Shown: one piece after another, positions 32,801-45,305 of the stretch | Layout of the letters: each line of letters starts with the position of its first letter | Numbering within the stretch: the first letter of the stretch is position 1 | Assembly: GCF_030704535.1 (NCBI RefSeq) | Contig: NC_081811.1 | Span: 4,443,001 to 4,507,000 of the forward strand | Direction: 5' to 3' | DNA: 64,000 nt | Source: Vitis vinifera | Lineage: Eukaryota > Streptophyta > Magnoliopsida > Vitales > Vitaceae | Notes under the pieces: generated by a model | The model's input: only the letters and a program-made list of their open reading frames with translations | Told to the model about the DNA's origin: nothing | The model's database searches: none | Translations under genes and position numbers: made by a program

Positions 32801-35468
32801 ATCACTATTGTTGTTATTGTTGACCTTATCATTTTCTCTACATATTTTGTTCAACTAGATTCATCTGAGCTTATTTGATATTCCCTTCTCCAGGAATGAC
32901 TGAGCAGGATGTCACTGAATACAGGAAGAGCTTGTCGATTCGTGTTTCAGGTTTTGATGTGCCAAGACCAATTAAGACGTTTGAAGACTGTGGTTTCTCT
33001 CCGCAATTAATGAATGCTATCACGAAACAAGGGTATGAAAAACCTACACCAATACAGTGCCAAGCTTTTCCAATTGTGCTTTCTGGAAGAGATATTATTG
33101 GGATAGCAAAAACTGGGTCTGGAAAAACTGCAGCTTTCGTGCTGCCAATGATTGTCCATATTATGGATCAGCCTGAACTGGCCAAAGAAGAAGGTCCTAT
33201 TGGAGTGATATGTGCTCCAACTAGGGAATTAGCTCATCAAATATATTTGGAGTCGAAGAAGTTTGCTAAACCATATGGAATTCGTGTATCTGCCATCTAT
33301 GGTGGGATGTCCAAACTTGAACAGTTCAAAGAACTCAAATCAGGATGTGAGATTGTAATTGCTACTCCTGGGAGATTGATAGACATGATAAAAATGAAGG
33401 CCCTGACAATGTTAAGAGCAACTTACCTAGTTCTTGATGAGGCTGATAGGATGTTTGACCTTGGATTTGAGCCACAAATAAGGTCTATCGTTGGTCAGAT
33501 TCGGCCAGACCGTCAGACTTTACTCTTTTCAGCGACAATGCCCCGCAAAGTTGAAAAGTTAGCAAGAGAGATTCTTACTGATCCTGTAAGAGTTACCGTT
33601 GGGGAGGTGGGAATGGCCAATGAAGATATCACACAAGTTGTTCAAGTGATTCCTTCTGATGCTGAGAAGTTGCCCTGGCTTCTTGATAAGCTACCTGGAA
33701 TGATTGATGATGGAGATGTTCTAGTTTTTGCCTCAAAGAAAGCCACAGTAGATGAAATTGAATCACAATTGGGCCAAAAGGGGCTTAAAATTGCAGCTCT
33801 CCATGGTGACAAAGACCAGGCTTCTCGGATGGACATTCTCCAAAAATTTAAATCTGGCATCTATCATGTTCTTATTGCAACTGATGTGGCTGCTCGTGGT
33901 CTAGACATCAAGTCAATCAAATCAGTGGTGAACTTTGATATTGCTAGAGACATGGATGCTCATGTTCATCGTATTGGTAGAACTGGTCGTGCTGGTGATA
34001 AAGATGGGACTGCATACACCCTGATTACACACAAGGAGGCTCGGTTTGCTGGAGAATTGGTTGGAAGTCTGATTGCAGCCGGACAGAATGTGCCCATGGA
34101 ACTAATGGATCTTGCTATGAAGGTAATATTGCATGATGTGTCTTTTTGTTTAATGCTCTATGCAATTGACATGTGATAGCACACTACATTTCTGAGAACC
34201 TATATTTGGCTGTGTCATGTGGGACATGAATATGTTATATATCCCTTCAGCTAAAGGGTCTTGGTGTTATAGGATGCATATATGAGTTGTCTGACATGGA
34301 AAAGAAGGCAAAAGGATGGGGTCATCGGTAATTTTCAGTACTTTTGGTGCCATCCTTTGGTGTTCTGATCTTAATTGGCCTTAATCTAGTTTCTGGACAC
34401 TCATTCACAAGTGGCAGCAAACTCATTTCTCCCTCTTCTTTTTCTGTGTCTTTATGAGATGTTTATGCAAGTTCTTAGATTCAATTTTCATATGTTAGTG
34501 AGTGACATTTACCTTGTACATCATTAGGATGGGAGATTCAGGTCCAAACGTGATGCCAGAAAAGGAGGTATGGATTTTCTTCATTCGAATAATATGTCCA
34601 TGGTTGCACCAAATGCTTGTTTAATTGGGATTTTCTATATTTGAAAATCGGCAGCACCTTTGGGTGATTTCATCCAAAAAAGTTCTTAATATGGGAATCG
34701 TTTGTTTCCAAGAGAAGTTGTGGAAACTAAAATTTGTTTTTTTGATCTTGCATTAAACTTTGTAGAGAAATAGAAAGGTGTTTATTAGCCAGATAGTACA
34801 ACTACTATTTTCACACTGATTATTTAGAGGAACAACTATTCTTCTGGACCTCCCAAAAGCCTCAATTCCTTTTTTTTTAACAAAACCATATGTATCTTGT
34901 GCAGGTGGGAAAAAGTCAAAAGGAAAGGGAGGCAATGGTCGAGGTGTTCGTGGTGTGGATTTTGGTTTGGGCATCGGATATAACCCTGAGTCCAATAACC
35001 CTTCATCTCAAACTGTTCCAAGTCGAGCTGCTGCAGTTAATTCTTTAAGAACGGGAATGATGGCACAATTTAAAAGCAATTTTGTTGCTGCTACATCTGG
35101 TTCCCAAAATCAGGGCTCCAATAACAGTCCAAGTACTTATGCCAACAAGAGACCAGTTTTGCAGGGTTTTGTTTCTGGTGGTTCAATAGGTGGAGATATG
35201 AATAGAGCTCAAACAACCAGTTCATTCAGCCCTGCTCCAACATCAGCGGGAAAAACCAGTGGTCAGAACTCTGGAGAAAATGCCAGCCACAGAAACTCGG
35301 AAAAGTGAATTGACTTCTGAGCTAACCTTGCATCATTTTTATTTTGTGATATTTGATTACGCTATGACTAATTCTGATACTGAATTACCTTGTGTTTTCT
35401 GGTTACATTTCTGCAGCTCTAGAGATAGATCCAGAGAAAGGCGGAGGCCTTCCGGTTGGGATCGGTGA
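29845..35468 (+). CDS. RH24: DEAD-box ATP-dependent RNA helicase, RH24 type, 5 coding exons, 771 aa
   Basis: Exons: 29845-30439, 32894-34122, 34528-34567, 34905-35304, 35417-35468; all borders GT-AG, 2316 nt, phases close. The N-terminal 198 residues are acidic (Asp/Glu runs, DPLDAFMEGIHEEM). The core follows: Q-motif region FEDCGFS...PTPIQCQ (228-255), motif I AKTGSGKT (270-277), PTRELAHQ, TPGR, DEAD (380-383), SAT, ARGLDI and HRIGRTGR (557-564). The C-tail is Gly/Ser/Asn-rich and ends RERRRPSGWDR. All ATPase and RNA-binding motifs are intact. The family (yeast Prp5/Dbp2-like relatives, plant RH24) unwinds RNA duplexes in the nucleus; the exact substrate is unknown. The ATG follows a TTG-started extension that I do not accept. 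Intron 4 begins GTGAAT, so retaining it would end the protein at a TGA at 35306. Confidence 0.95.
30658..30682 (+). mobile_element. Ultra-short L1 tail insertion (25 bp) with 19-bp target duplication, RH24 intron 1
   Basis: CCTATCAAAAC followed by a poly-A run is flanked by a 19-bp direct repeat starting CATGG (30639-30657 and 30683-30701, one mismatch). The CCTATCAAAA ending resembles 3' ends of plant L1 LINEs. It is interpreted as an almost completely 5'-truncated retroposition. Confidence 0.5.
32189..32213 (+). mobile_element. Second ultra-short L1 tail insertion with about 20-bp target duplication, RH24 intron 1
   Basis: GCCTATCAAAA plus poly-A lies between two copies of AAGTGAACAATTACTCCTT-like sequence (32169-32188 and 32214-32233, two mismatches). 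It has the same architecture and the same terminal motif as the insertion at 30658. Confidence 0.5.
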
Positions 35469-36071
35469 TGTATAAGGTGAAAGACCACCACCATTGCATC
35501 TGAATAAAAAACTTGGATGTTCTAGGTGGACCACTCTTGTGGTGATGCTGTCTGTATCAGTATGATGTTAAATTTTTAGTTTTTATAGAAGTTGCTACAA
35601 AATAATTTTTCATCATATTAATCAATCTGATCCTTGTTAAGTTGTTTATTTGACTTTCCCCCTTGATTTAGTTGTGTTTGGTATTAGAAAAGGAATGGCA
35701 GCACTAAAGGATTGATACTTTGCAGAGAAGCAATTTGTTTTGCTTAGAAATGGGGCCAAAATGAAGCCCTCTTTTCAGGCTTTCTTAAACTCATGGATCG
35801 ACATGATGCCCTAATCTTACCATAACACTTTAATACAAAAACTAGGAAAGTATAGCTGTAAGAATGAATGGTCTAGGACCAAGTAGTGTACAAATACAAC
35901 TTTTCTCGTGTCACATCCCCAGAGAGCATTGGGGAATTACAATGTATCACTCTCTGAATCTTCATAATTTATAAATTTGGAAGAGAGGATTGCATGACAA
36001 CAGATACAAGATGATTTTAGTCCATCCCTCTGTAATTAAAAAAAAAAATCTACTCAATAGGGCGAGCAACT
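35469..36071. other. Convergent 3' flanks of RH24 and the D27-like gene
   Basis: This 600-bp spacer separates the helicase stop (35468) and the D27-like stop (36072) and should hold both 3' UTRs. No other gene is visible. Confidence 0.5.
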
Positions 36072-39000
36072 CTAGGCCTTCGGGCATTGCACTAATTCCT
36101 TGTTGTCCATGTTCCTGTTAATTTCTTTTCGTCTGGTGGCATTTGGGCATATCTCCAAGCAAGGCTCCTTCAGGGTGCTATCCTCTTCAGGCCTAGGGGG
36201 AAGGACCCCAAAGCTAAACTGCCAAATTGAAGTCATATGAGAAAAAGGAAGTCATCAAATCCATTCCTAATCATATTCAAAACAAGTTGATAATCTAGCA
36301 AGGTGTTTTGTACAAAGACTAGAGAAATAGCATGTTTACCCGCAACAAAGAAGTAGCATGTCCAATTTGCTCATTTTTTTTCTTATTGTCCGAGGTGTTT
36401 ATATAAATGATAAATCAATTTATTAACTTAATACGATGTAGATTAAATTGATTAATTGAGTAGAATAAACATGTTTAATAAATCAATTAGTTAAAATTAA
36501 TGAGTAAATGTCATTTGATGATTTAAAATAAAATTTATACTAACTTTCAAGTAAAAATCAAATTTTAAGTCAACAATTTGAAGGGTATTCAATATAACTT
36601 AATACTTGTTACTTAATGACTTAAATTCTCTTTAAATTAAATTATTTTTAAGTTATTGATTTAAAACTTATTATTTACTTTTTACTTTAAATATTAAGAT
36701 TGTTTAGTAAAATTAACCTAAGTTTTATTTTAAATCATCAAATTGATATATTTACCTTGATAATTTTAACTATTATTTGTATTTTCACAACCTTAAATAA
36801 TAAATTTATTTAATTGAAAGTATTGTAAAAACATAAGATAATTATAAAAATACTTACTACAAAAGTCAAATGTTGAGTTGTGAATATAGAGTCATAGTTA
36901 TAAAATATATTTTCACTAAATATGGGTAAAAGAGATAAAAGAGTTTTGAAATTAAAAATAAGTTACCTATTTTAACTTAATACTTAAACTTATGTTTTAA
37001 TTTTAGATGGTGTTTGTTTTTTTACTTGATTTTATTCTAAATAGAACCTTAATGCTTAATAGTGTTAAATATTAGATTGTTTGTTTTTGTAGTATTTTAT
37101 TTCTATTAAGTATTAAAAAATAAAGAAAAATTAATATATTATTTTTTCTATTTAGAAAAAGTTATATATTTTGGCTTTTTTATTTAGTAAAAAGTTTATA
37201 ATAAGTCATGAAAAAATAGAAAAACAAATAATCTAAATTTTGAAAACAAATTGTTTTCAGTAAAAAACCAAAAAAACAAACACCACCTTAGTTATAATAT
37301 AAAATTATTTTACCAAACATTAATAACTTAAATTAAATAATTAAATTATATTAAGTCATTAAATTGATTTATCAACACCCACTTAATAATATTTTAATTT
37401 AAAATTAAATCATGTCATTAAATAATAAATATTTAATTTTACCAAACTCTTCAACCCCACCTCATCATACATGTCGGCAAAATTATGTTACCTCAAACCC
37501 ACTCTACCCTATAAGTCATGGGTAACGCATCAGTTTCTGGCTCTATGGGAAACACGCCTAACAAATCTTGTTACTGTGAACACTATGAGATAAATAGTTT
37601 GCTAGCATTTAATTCAACTCTGAAATGTGGTAGGAATGTTTTCACTCGATTCTTTTGGGGTGGGGTAGGAGGTTGGCTGCAACAAGAATATATATATAGG
37701 TAAATTTACCCTGAACCATCTAGTTTCACAAAGTGAACCATGTTACCTGGCAGCTATAATTGGTGAAGTCTGGCTCCATTGCTAAAGGAACTCCCATGTA
37801 ATCCTTAAAGAAAGTCTATCACAATCACAGCCCACATTACAGAAATATGTAAGAATCAATATAAAGTAAACTCAGACTAAATGTAAAAAATGTCTGCCTA
37901 TCAGATGAGATGATGCATTTAATACTGTAGATACAATTCAACAATCACTAACCTGTGTTGGAAGTTTGCATGTATTGATACAAATTCCTACGCATTTGCT
38001 TTCCTCTAGATACTTGCATCTTTCCACAAACACCTACAAGAGCATCCAACCCACTGAAAAACAGAATCGAGGATGGCAGGTTTATAACTATGAATCTCAG
38101 CCTTGTATAAAAATATCGGCAAGTACGGAAACACTACCCCACTGCTGCATGAGGATCCATCAGGAAGATTGACAGAGTTAACCGTGCACGGACCCATTAG
38201 CCATTGGCAAGAGAGAGCAGTCACTCTTGCTTCAAAACAAGGAACATTTAAGATCAGAAGCAATGTAAAACCCACTCTTACATCAAATAAAAGATTATGA
38301 CTCACCAACCATCATGGCAGCCACTTTTCCACCTCCTATGGGTGCTACAAGCATCCGATAAAGGTCTAACAAGAATGGAGGAAACAGTGAGATCAATATC
38401 CGTACCTGTGATAGGTCAAAAATCAGTAATAGCTTAAGGGACTCTAATGGTTGTTCCCATATGAAAACATCATAGTGATAGAATGAAAAGGACAAACAAC
38501 TGTGGCATAAACTGTAATTGAATCTCACAAAGTTGTTTTAAGTTGCTCTTCCATATAGGCATCCGTTGTACTATTTCCTATGAAGATGAAATCCACCATT
38601 TGGTTTTCAAGAGAAAATAAGAAATTGGGTGGGTTACTCTCCACTCCACCTTCTGCTTATATATTCTTATATGATTCGACTAGCTGCCAGCATATCCAAT
38701 TGAACAATTTTTTCGATAGTGAATCTTTCTTGCTTTCTATGAAAAAAGAGTGAGGAAAATAAGGAAAGACATAGATTCAAAATCTTTAGACCTGCTTGGT
38801 AGCAGAAATGAAAAAGAGCGTTCTGAAGCATGCTGTAATATCGTTTTCAATTGTTACGAGTACTACTACTCTTTGAAAACTCATACATAATATTTCAACA
38901 AATGTTTTTAGGAGCAGTTTTAAAGAATTTGTTAATTTCAAGAATAAAAATGAATTCTCAGTTCCCCTTTAAAGGGAACCTTAAATTTCTTTCCTTTCTT

Positions 39001-40583
39001 TGGGTTTCTCAGCGACCAAGCCAAAACACTAGTAGCTAAATAACAATGAAAATTAGAGATACCGCTGCTTCTTTCACTTTTGAATTGCTTTTGCTCTTCA
39101 TCATTAGCTGGTTTGCCACATCTATCAATCCATCATAGCCGGGCTTCTCTGAATCCCATCCTACCTCCTGTTATAGCCCTTGAAGCAACAAAGGCACTGA
39201 ACTGTTAGAACATGTAGCACAAAAATTGCCATCACACAATTTATCTCTGGCCATAAGACCTTGCTTTTGTTGCTGAGAGAACTCATAAAATTTAAAATAA
39301 AAATAAAAATAAATGAAAAATTTAACTATAAAGAAATGCTATAACTCGAATCTTTCTCAGCAACCAAACCCAAATTGAACTGTTCGAACTCTAGTGCCAA
39401 AATTGCCATCACACAATTCATCTTGAAACATAAGACTATTTGGTTACCGAGAGAACTCATAACATTAAAAGAAACCGAAAATTTGAAACCTAAAAGTCAG
39501 AATTGTATATTTCCTCAGCAACCAAACCCAGATTTGACTTATAGAAAATGTAGCACCAAAATTGCATCACAAGGTTCATCTTGAAACATAAGACTATCTG
39601 ATTGCAAAGAAAACTCATGATATTAAAAGAAACTGATAATTTGAAGCATAAAGAAAACCTAAAAATCAGAATTGTAGATTTCCACAGCAACCAAACCCAA
39701 ATTTAACTGTAAGAAAATGTAGCACCACAATCGTCTCAAAGTCAATCTTGGAACATAAGACTATATGCTTGCAGAGAAAAAATATCGACTGGTTCTCAGA
39801 AAAATTGAAAAAAAAATAGAGAAGAAAAATAAAAGGAAAAAAAATATATTATTTGAAGTTCAAAAAAAAAAAAACTTTAAATTAACTGAAATCCATTTAA
39901 TTTAATTTTTTTCTCTTTTATATGAAAATTAAATCATTTTAAATAAATTTCTTACTAATTTTAATTATATTTAATTTTCCTTCCTTCCTTCCTTCCCGTT
40001 TAAAGAATCACTAATGTGAAATTCCTGTAACCAAACATAAACATTGAGGAAAAGAAACTGAAATTTTGAACCATGGAGAAAATACAAAATTCGTAGCCGC
40101 CCAGCATACAAACAGAAAATGAACTAACAAAAAATGTAGTAGCAAAATGCCGTCTCATCTGCGAACATAAGATTCCATTTGGTTACGGAGAAACTCATCA
40201 GATAAAAAGAGAAAAAGAAAAAGAAAAAAGAAACTTGAAGCATAAAAAACCTAGGATTCCAAACTCGATTCTCTTCAGACATTTTCTAACCAACCAAACG
40301 CAAATTGAACTCACCTTCACCATTCTGCTCCGAAAAAGATTGAGGAATAAGTCATCAAAAACTCCCGGCTTGTACTCCCCAGCTTCTACCTGAAAAAACG
40401 AAAAGAAATTGAAACATGATATTCAAACGTTGATTAAAGAGGTAACAGAGAATCGAAAAATCGCACCGCGTTGGATTGAGCCGAGGAAAAAGAGATTCGA
40501 AAGCTAGGGTTTTTTACTGAAAGCTTGGATTGTGGTGGAGATGGAGAGAAGGTGAGAGGACGAAGAAAGACTAGAGAATTCAT
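36072..40583 (-). CDS. Beta-carotene isomerase D27-like protein (DUF4033), plastid, 8 exons, 261 aa
   Basis: Exons (minus): 40583-40467, 40389-40315, 39167-39063, 38405-38306, 38229-38138, 38033-37953, 37815-37747, 36218-36072; all GT-AG and all phases close. Residues 1-39 are Ser/Pro/basic with few acids, fitting a chloroplast transit peptide (MNSLVFLRPLTF...). Then comes YKPGVFDDLFLNLFRSRM and EVGWDSEKPGYDGL. The Cys-rich DUF4033-type domain follows, with LSCQWLMGP, NLPDGSSC, CKYLEESKCVGICINTCK, FFKDYMGVPL, YSCQ and the end LVQCPKA. D27 is a plastid iron protein that isomerises all-trans- to 9-cis-beta-carotene in strigolactone synthesis. D27-like paralogues have broader or less defined carotenoid isomerase roles. 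This gene looks like a D27-LIKE paralogue rather than D27 itself, but which one is not resolved. The conserved Cys residues are intact. Confidence 0.93.
37006..37287. mobile_element. Tourist-like MITE, copy 2, 282 bp, in D27-like intron 7
   Basis: Same length and same termini as the copy at 17323-17604 (GATGGTGTTTG and, in complement, GGTGGTGTTTG), flanked by TTA on both sides (37003-37005 and 37288-37290). It sits within a further AT-rich, MITE-like stretch (about 36380-37440). Confidence 0.75.
39205..39790. repeat. Imperfect tandem repeats of about 155-185 bp in D27-like intron 2
   Basis: A unit containing AGCACCAAAATTGC(CATCACA), AACATAAGAC, GAGAACTCAT and CAGCAACCAAACCCA recurs at about 39209, 39394, 39550 and 39720. 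A more diverged copy starts near 40137. The spacing is fairly regular and the units are related but degenerate. No coding potential. Confidence 0.6.
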
Positions 40584-40860
40584 TAGTGCAAAGTGACAGC
40601 CTTTTTGGGACACTCAAGCACGAACAAGATAAAGAGCGTTAACTAATTGTAACAGCCTATCTCAAGGGACTGTTTGGCTATGGGACGAGTGGGAATATTT
40701 TGGCAAGTTTATACCCTATTTTTGAACTTTTTAGAATCCGTTGAAATACTGCCCTGTTCGATAATTACTAGAGAAGCATTCTAAAAAATGCTCCAATCAT
40801 GGAGGCCATGTTTGATTATAATTATTAGAAGTGTTATAAAAAAATACTCCTATCTTGGAT
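40584..40860. other. Upstream region of the D27-like gene
   Basis: Contains the presumed promoter of the minus-strand D27-like gene. No canonical TATA box or coding sequence was recognised. Confidence 0.35.
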
Positions 40861-41169
40861 GTCATGTTTGATTATAGTTCGCATGTGGCATAAAATATGA
40901 TAAGAGATCAAATAACTTATCATCCCTTACGTTAAATCAAACATGAAATAGAATAAGTGATATAATATATTATTCACTCTCATTTTTTATATATTTCACA
41001 AGGGATATGTTAATCCCATAGTAAAATATGGAATATATATATCATGTATCAAAAATTTATTTTTTATTTTTTATTATACTTATTTTATAAAATAATTTTT
41101 TTATTATAAATTAAATTTATGATTAAAAAATAAAAACTAAAAAAATATTTATAAAATAATATTAATATA

Positions 41170-41207
<38 letters not shown>

Positions 41208-41492
41208 CAAATTATTTGTAAAATTTAAATATTTTAATCATAAATATTGTTAAACATAACAAAAATTTTATTTTTTAAATAGAAAATATTTGAAGGTGAT
41301 ATAATTTTTGTTTTAAATATTGAAAATAATATATATTTCATATTTTATTTATTCTTTTCACAAATTGAATATAAATATAATATAATATAGCATATCTCAT
41401 TTGATACGCTACCTTAAAATATCATGCTCATATGATATGTATTTTCAATGATATCATATCTAGTTGGAAATCATATTCTATCTAATGTATAT

Positions 41493-42573
41493 TGTTAGCC
41501 CAATGGTTCTCCTAATCGGGTTTTGATAATAATAAATCATGGTTAAGTGACTAATTTGTTTAATGGTTAAAAATTTCAGGCATAAACTCGAAAATTCATC
41601 AAATGACCAGATGGATATAAGATCGAGACGCTTGGAAGACTTGTGATCATAGGAAACTAATGTAAGATGAATGCATGAGTGCACTTAGGATTTTCATACG
41701 TTTCATGCAACTTAGAAAACTCAGTTTATTTTTTAAAACTTCGATTTCATTAAAACCTAAGTTTTTAACTAATGTACCTTAGGCAAAATGTTTTATAATT
41801 GGCTTAATAATTCATCTAAAGACCTTGCCTAAGTGTTAGAAAAGAAAGGAATTAAAAAAATAGGTTTTTGGGGCCAAAAAGGCTCAACCGGTCGAGGTCC
41901 GATTGAGGCAACGGTAACCTGTCATGCATTAAATGCTCCAACGGCTAGTGAACCGGTTGACCCCTAGCTCGACCGGATAAGGTTACCTTTTGCTGTTTTT
42001 GACTCCCGAGCTTAGAAACCTATAAATTGAGAGCTCCACTTCATTTATTGACAAGAGAACACTTGCATTCAATAGCCTACCTACCTATTCTTGATAAATA
42101 AATAAATAAAAACTCTCATTTCTTTCATAGTGCATTAAATCATCACTTGCATATCTTTTAGTGCATTCTTGTGTGTCATCCTAGCTTTGTCTTGTATTTG
42201 AGCTATCCTTAAGCTAGGTTGAGGAATCATTTCTTGTAAAAATCTGAGTGTCAAAACCTTCAAGAGGTTTGAATCTTGAAGAGATTGTGTAAGAGCTCAC
42301 TGGAGCCGGAATCCAAGTGTAAGAAGATTGGAAGTTTGGTTGAAGCTTAAAGTTAGTGGAATTCTCACTCGGTTAGGAGGTTGAGGAGAGTGGATGTAGG
42401 CAAGGAAGTGTCGAACCACTATAAACCCGAATTTGAATTATCTAAACTCTATCTCTTATTTTGCTTATATTGTGTTTGAATTTATTGTGATTGAAAATAT
42501 TTTAAAAACCCAATTCACCCCCCCCCCCCATTTTGGGTGTTTTTCTTAACTAAGTATAACCTTTGTTTTCTCA
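41493..42573 (+). mobile_element. Solo LTR, SIRE-like copia family, copy 1
   Basis: Starts TGTTAGCCC and ends TTTTCTCA. TATAT occurs on both sides (41488-41492 and 42574-42578), fitting a 5-bp target duplication, though it is low complexity. It contains the family hallmarks GTGTCGAACCACTATAAA, CGGTTAGGAGGTTGAGGAGAG and a CCCAATTCAC run followed by a 12-C tract. No internal domain is attached. The same family recurs at 43976-45305 and 46100-47289. Confidence 0.7.
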
Positions 42574-42578
42574 TATAT

Positions 42579-43480
42579 ATGATATTTTATGAGTAAAATA
42601 TCGCAATCTTTCAACAATATATCATTGAAATTTCAAGTTTCAGTGGACCTCGATGAAATATATAGGAGAGAAATATCTTTACTGATATTTCGCGGCATTT
42701 TTGGGCAATCAAGGCAGGTCAATGCAGTCAAACTTCAAAATGCCTTGAAATTTCAGTTGCTGGGGAATAGCCAAAAGGTTCTCCATGCATTGAACTAAAC
42801 CACTACGGCAAGTTTGCCCCTTCTTATATAAGTTGCAACAAATATATATATACTCAAATTCATCATATAAACATAATATTTAAAAAAAGTTTTAAAGAAC
42901 AAATTAATTATAATTATTTTATAATTAAATGAAAAATTTTCATCTATTTGAATACCGAAAATATAAAATTATCGTAATAATTTTCTTCATAGTGTTTTTA
43001 ATATCATTAACATATTAATTAAATATTAAAAATTATGCATATATCATCATTTATTTTATATCATTTAATACAATTGAATTAAATAAATTATAATTTTTAT
43101 ATTAAATATATTTTTAAATTAGACATATTATATTCAAATGTCACAATGTTATTATCGAATAATATTTGATATAATTTAATAATAAACATATACTTATTAA
43201 ATTCATATTTTTTTTATCAACGCATACAATATTATTATCAAATATGATAAATTATATTATACATATATTAATTTCTTGAACAAAACAACTTTAAAATATT
43301 TATTATACTTCTAATTTTATTTTTAAGAGTTTTTTCTTACATTTTTATAATTTTTGATCAATTTTAGGTTGAACGATATTTTGTGTCAAGATATTTATCG
43401 ATATATCTCTGATATATCCATAAAATGGAAGTACCGATATATCCGTAATTATCGATATTTTCATCCTTGATCCTAGAATA
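42579..43480. repeat. Unclassified AT-rich repeat with GATATATC motifs
   Basis: Between the solo LTR and the terminus of MITE A lies AT-rich DNA with AAAATATCG near its left end and CGATATTTTCATCC at the right end, mutually inverted. It is probably another DNA element nested in MITE A, but the family and exact ends are uncertain. Confidence 0.35.
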
Positions 43481-43599
43481 TATATGTATCATATCATATC
43501 ATATCCTGTCAACCAAATGTTGTCAAAATGTATTTTTAAAAAAATAAATATTTGACAAAATTAAAAAAAAAAAAAAACTTATAGATTTTTCTGAAAAAA

Positions 43600-43975
43600 A
43601 ACACTTAGAGTCCATTTTAAAGTGTGTTTGACAATGATTCTTGAAAGTGTTTCTAGCATTTCTAATACTTAAATTTTTTTACCTTTTAAGTATTAAAAAT
43701 GTTAAAAACACTTCATAAAATCACCATCAAATGTATTTGAAGTACTTTTTTAAAATGTTTATAACCCTAAAAACACTTAAAAGCATTTTTAAGGTAAATA
43801 AATAGGTGTTTGAAAATATTTTAAAGAACACTTTCGAAAATTTAGAGCCCGTTTGATAGTAATTTTAAGAAGCACTTTTAATATTTCTAATATTTGAAAA
43901 ATTTTATTATTCAAGTGTTAGAAATGTTAAAAACACTTTTTAGAATCGCTCTCAAATGCACTTAGAAAAACACTT
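43600..43975. mobile_element. MITE cluster with GAGCCCGTTTG termini
   Basis: Two related units (about 43605-43830 and from 43843) share AGAGCCCGTTTGATAGTAAT, CACTTTTAATATTTCTAATA and CAAGTGTTAGAAATGTT with the element at 45455-45842. The second unit is interrupted at 43975 by the solo LTR and appears to resume at 45306. Confidence 0.55.
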
Positions 43976-45305
43976 TGTGAAACCAAGGTTTGGTTAATCT
44001 TGATTTTGATGATAACAAAACAAGGTTTAGAACTAATGATCATATTTCAAGTGTGATTAGGCAAGACGACTTCCAAAGTGGCAATCTAAAGACAAATTAA
44101 GTCAAAGAGAAATCATGAAGAAGAAGACCACCTCAAAGAGAAGAGTTTTTCAAGATCAAAGTTTTTTAAGATCTCTTTGTAAGGTTGTTGGTGCACTAGG
44201 ACTTTCATGCATTTCATTCTTTATTTATACACCAAAATCATCCAAGAGTAATATTATTTTAAATATATTAAGAATTGGATGATTTTATGTTTTCTACTAA
44301 AACCTTGTGTTAAATTATTTTCAAACTTGTGTTAAAAGGTTTTAAGTTGAAAAAGGTTGAGTGTTGAGCCAAAAAAATGGCTCAACCGGTTCAACCGGTC
44401 GACCGGTTGTGCTCGTCCGGTTGAGGACCGGTTGTGCTCGTCCGGTCGAGGACCGGTTGAGGGAGGCCAAAAAGTTTCTCTCTCTCCCTGTGGCCTTCTC
44501 TTCCCGGTCAAGGTTGAACCTTAACCGGTTGAGGTCCAGTCGAGGTCCGGTTGAGGTCTGGTTGAGGTCCAACCGTCACTTTTCCTAACTACTAGTCAAC
44601 CGGTCGACCCCTAGCTCGATCGATCGAACCCCCAACGGCTAGTTTGACTTTTTTTCTTCTATAAAAAGGCTTCAATCTTCATTGTTTCATAAGCTTAACC
44701 TTCTCAAATCATTCTTGATTATATTTGAGCCTTGGAAGAGTGTTTTTAAGTGCACCATTGTTTCATAACTTGCATATTTTTAGTGCATCATTCAATCCTA
44801 GTTTTTCTTGTATCTTTGAGCCTAAAGTTCTATTACTAGGATTTTTGTGAGATCATTATTTGTATATCTTTGTGAGGAATTTTCTCAAGTGAGAGGTATC
44901 ACTTGAGAGGTTGTTCAAGAGAGGGATATCTCTTGAAGAAGTGTAAAGGGTGCTTGGAGCCAAAAGTCCAAGAGGGTGAATTGGAATCATAATCCAATTG
45001 TAAAGAGATTAGAAGCTTGGTTGAAGCTTCAAGATAAGTGGAACCCTCACTCGGTTAGGAGATTGAGGAGAGTGGACGTAGGCAAGAAAGTGTCGAACCA
45101 CTATAAACTCTCGTGTTTGCACTCTCTCTTCCCTAACTCTTTTAAATTATATGCAATTGTGTTTATTTTGTTTATTATATATTTGCATATAATTGTCTCT
45201 TATTTTTGCATAGTTTAAATTTGTGAAAAAGAGACCATCACCCTATTTATCCCCCTCCCCTCTAGGATGATTACCATAGTTTGGATTAGCCTCAAATTCC
45301 TAACA
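43976..45305 (+). mobile_element. Solo LTR, SIRE-like copia family, copy 2, with CACTT target duplication
   Basis: Starts TGTGAAACC and ends CCTAACA, with CACTT directly before (43971-43975) and after (45306-45310). It shares GTGTCGAACCACTATAAA, TCGGTTAGGAG and the Pro-Asn-like CCCCCTCCCC end with the two other copies. A block of repeated ACCGGT/CCGGTTGAGG motifs lies at about 44384-44640. It is inserted inside a MITE. No internal domain remains, so LTR-LTR recombination is inferred. Confidence 0.8.

Larger units (their letters stand above)
40861..43515. mobile_element. AT-rich MITE family A/B, copy A (interrupted)
   Basis: 40870-41487 is similar, in inverted orientation, to the element at 48523-49125. 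Shared features include GATATGTATATCTCAT-type, ATTAATATATGATATATA and TGTTTAACA-type blocks. A terminus TGTCAACCAAATG lies near 43500, so the copy is split by a solo LTR (41493-42573) and a further unclassified AT-rich segment. It includes an AT run at about 41168-41206. Confidence 0.5.

Noticed and set aside
44342..44588. Paired ORFs rich in Arg/Leu/Thr/Pro on both strands
   Set aside because: They arise from CCGGTTGAGG-type repeats in the solo LTR.
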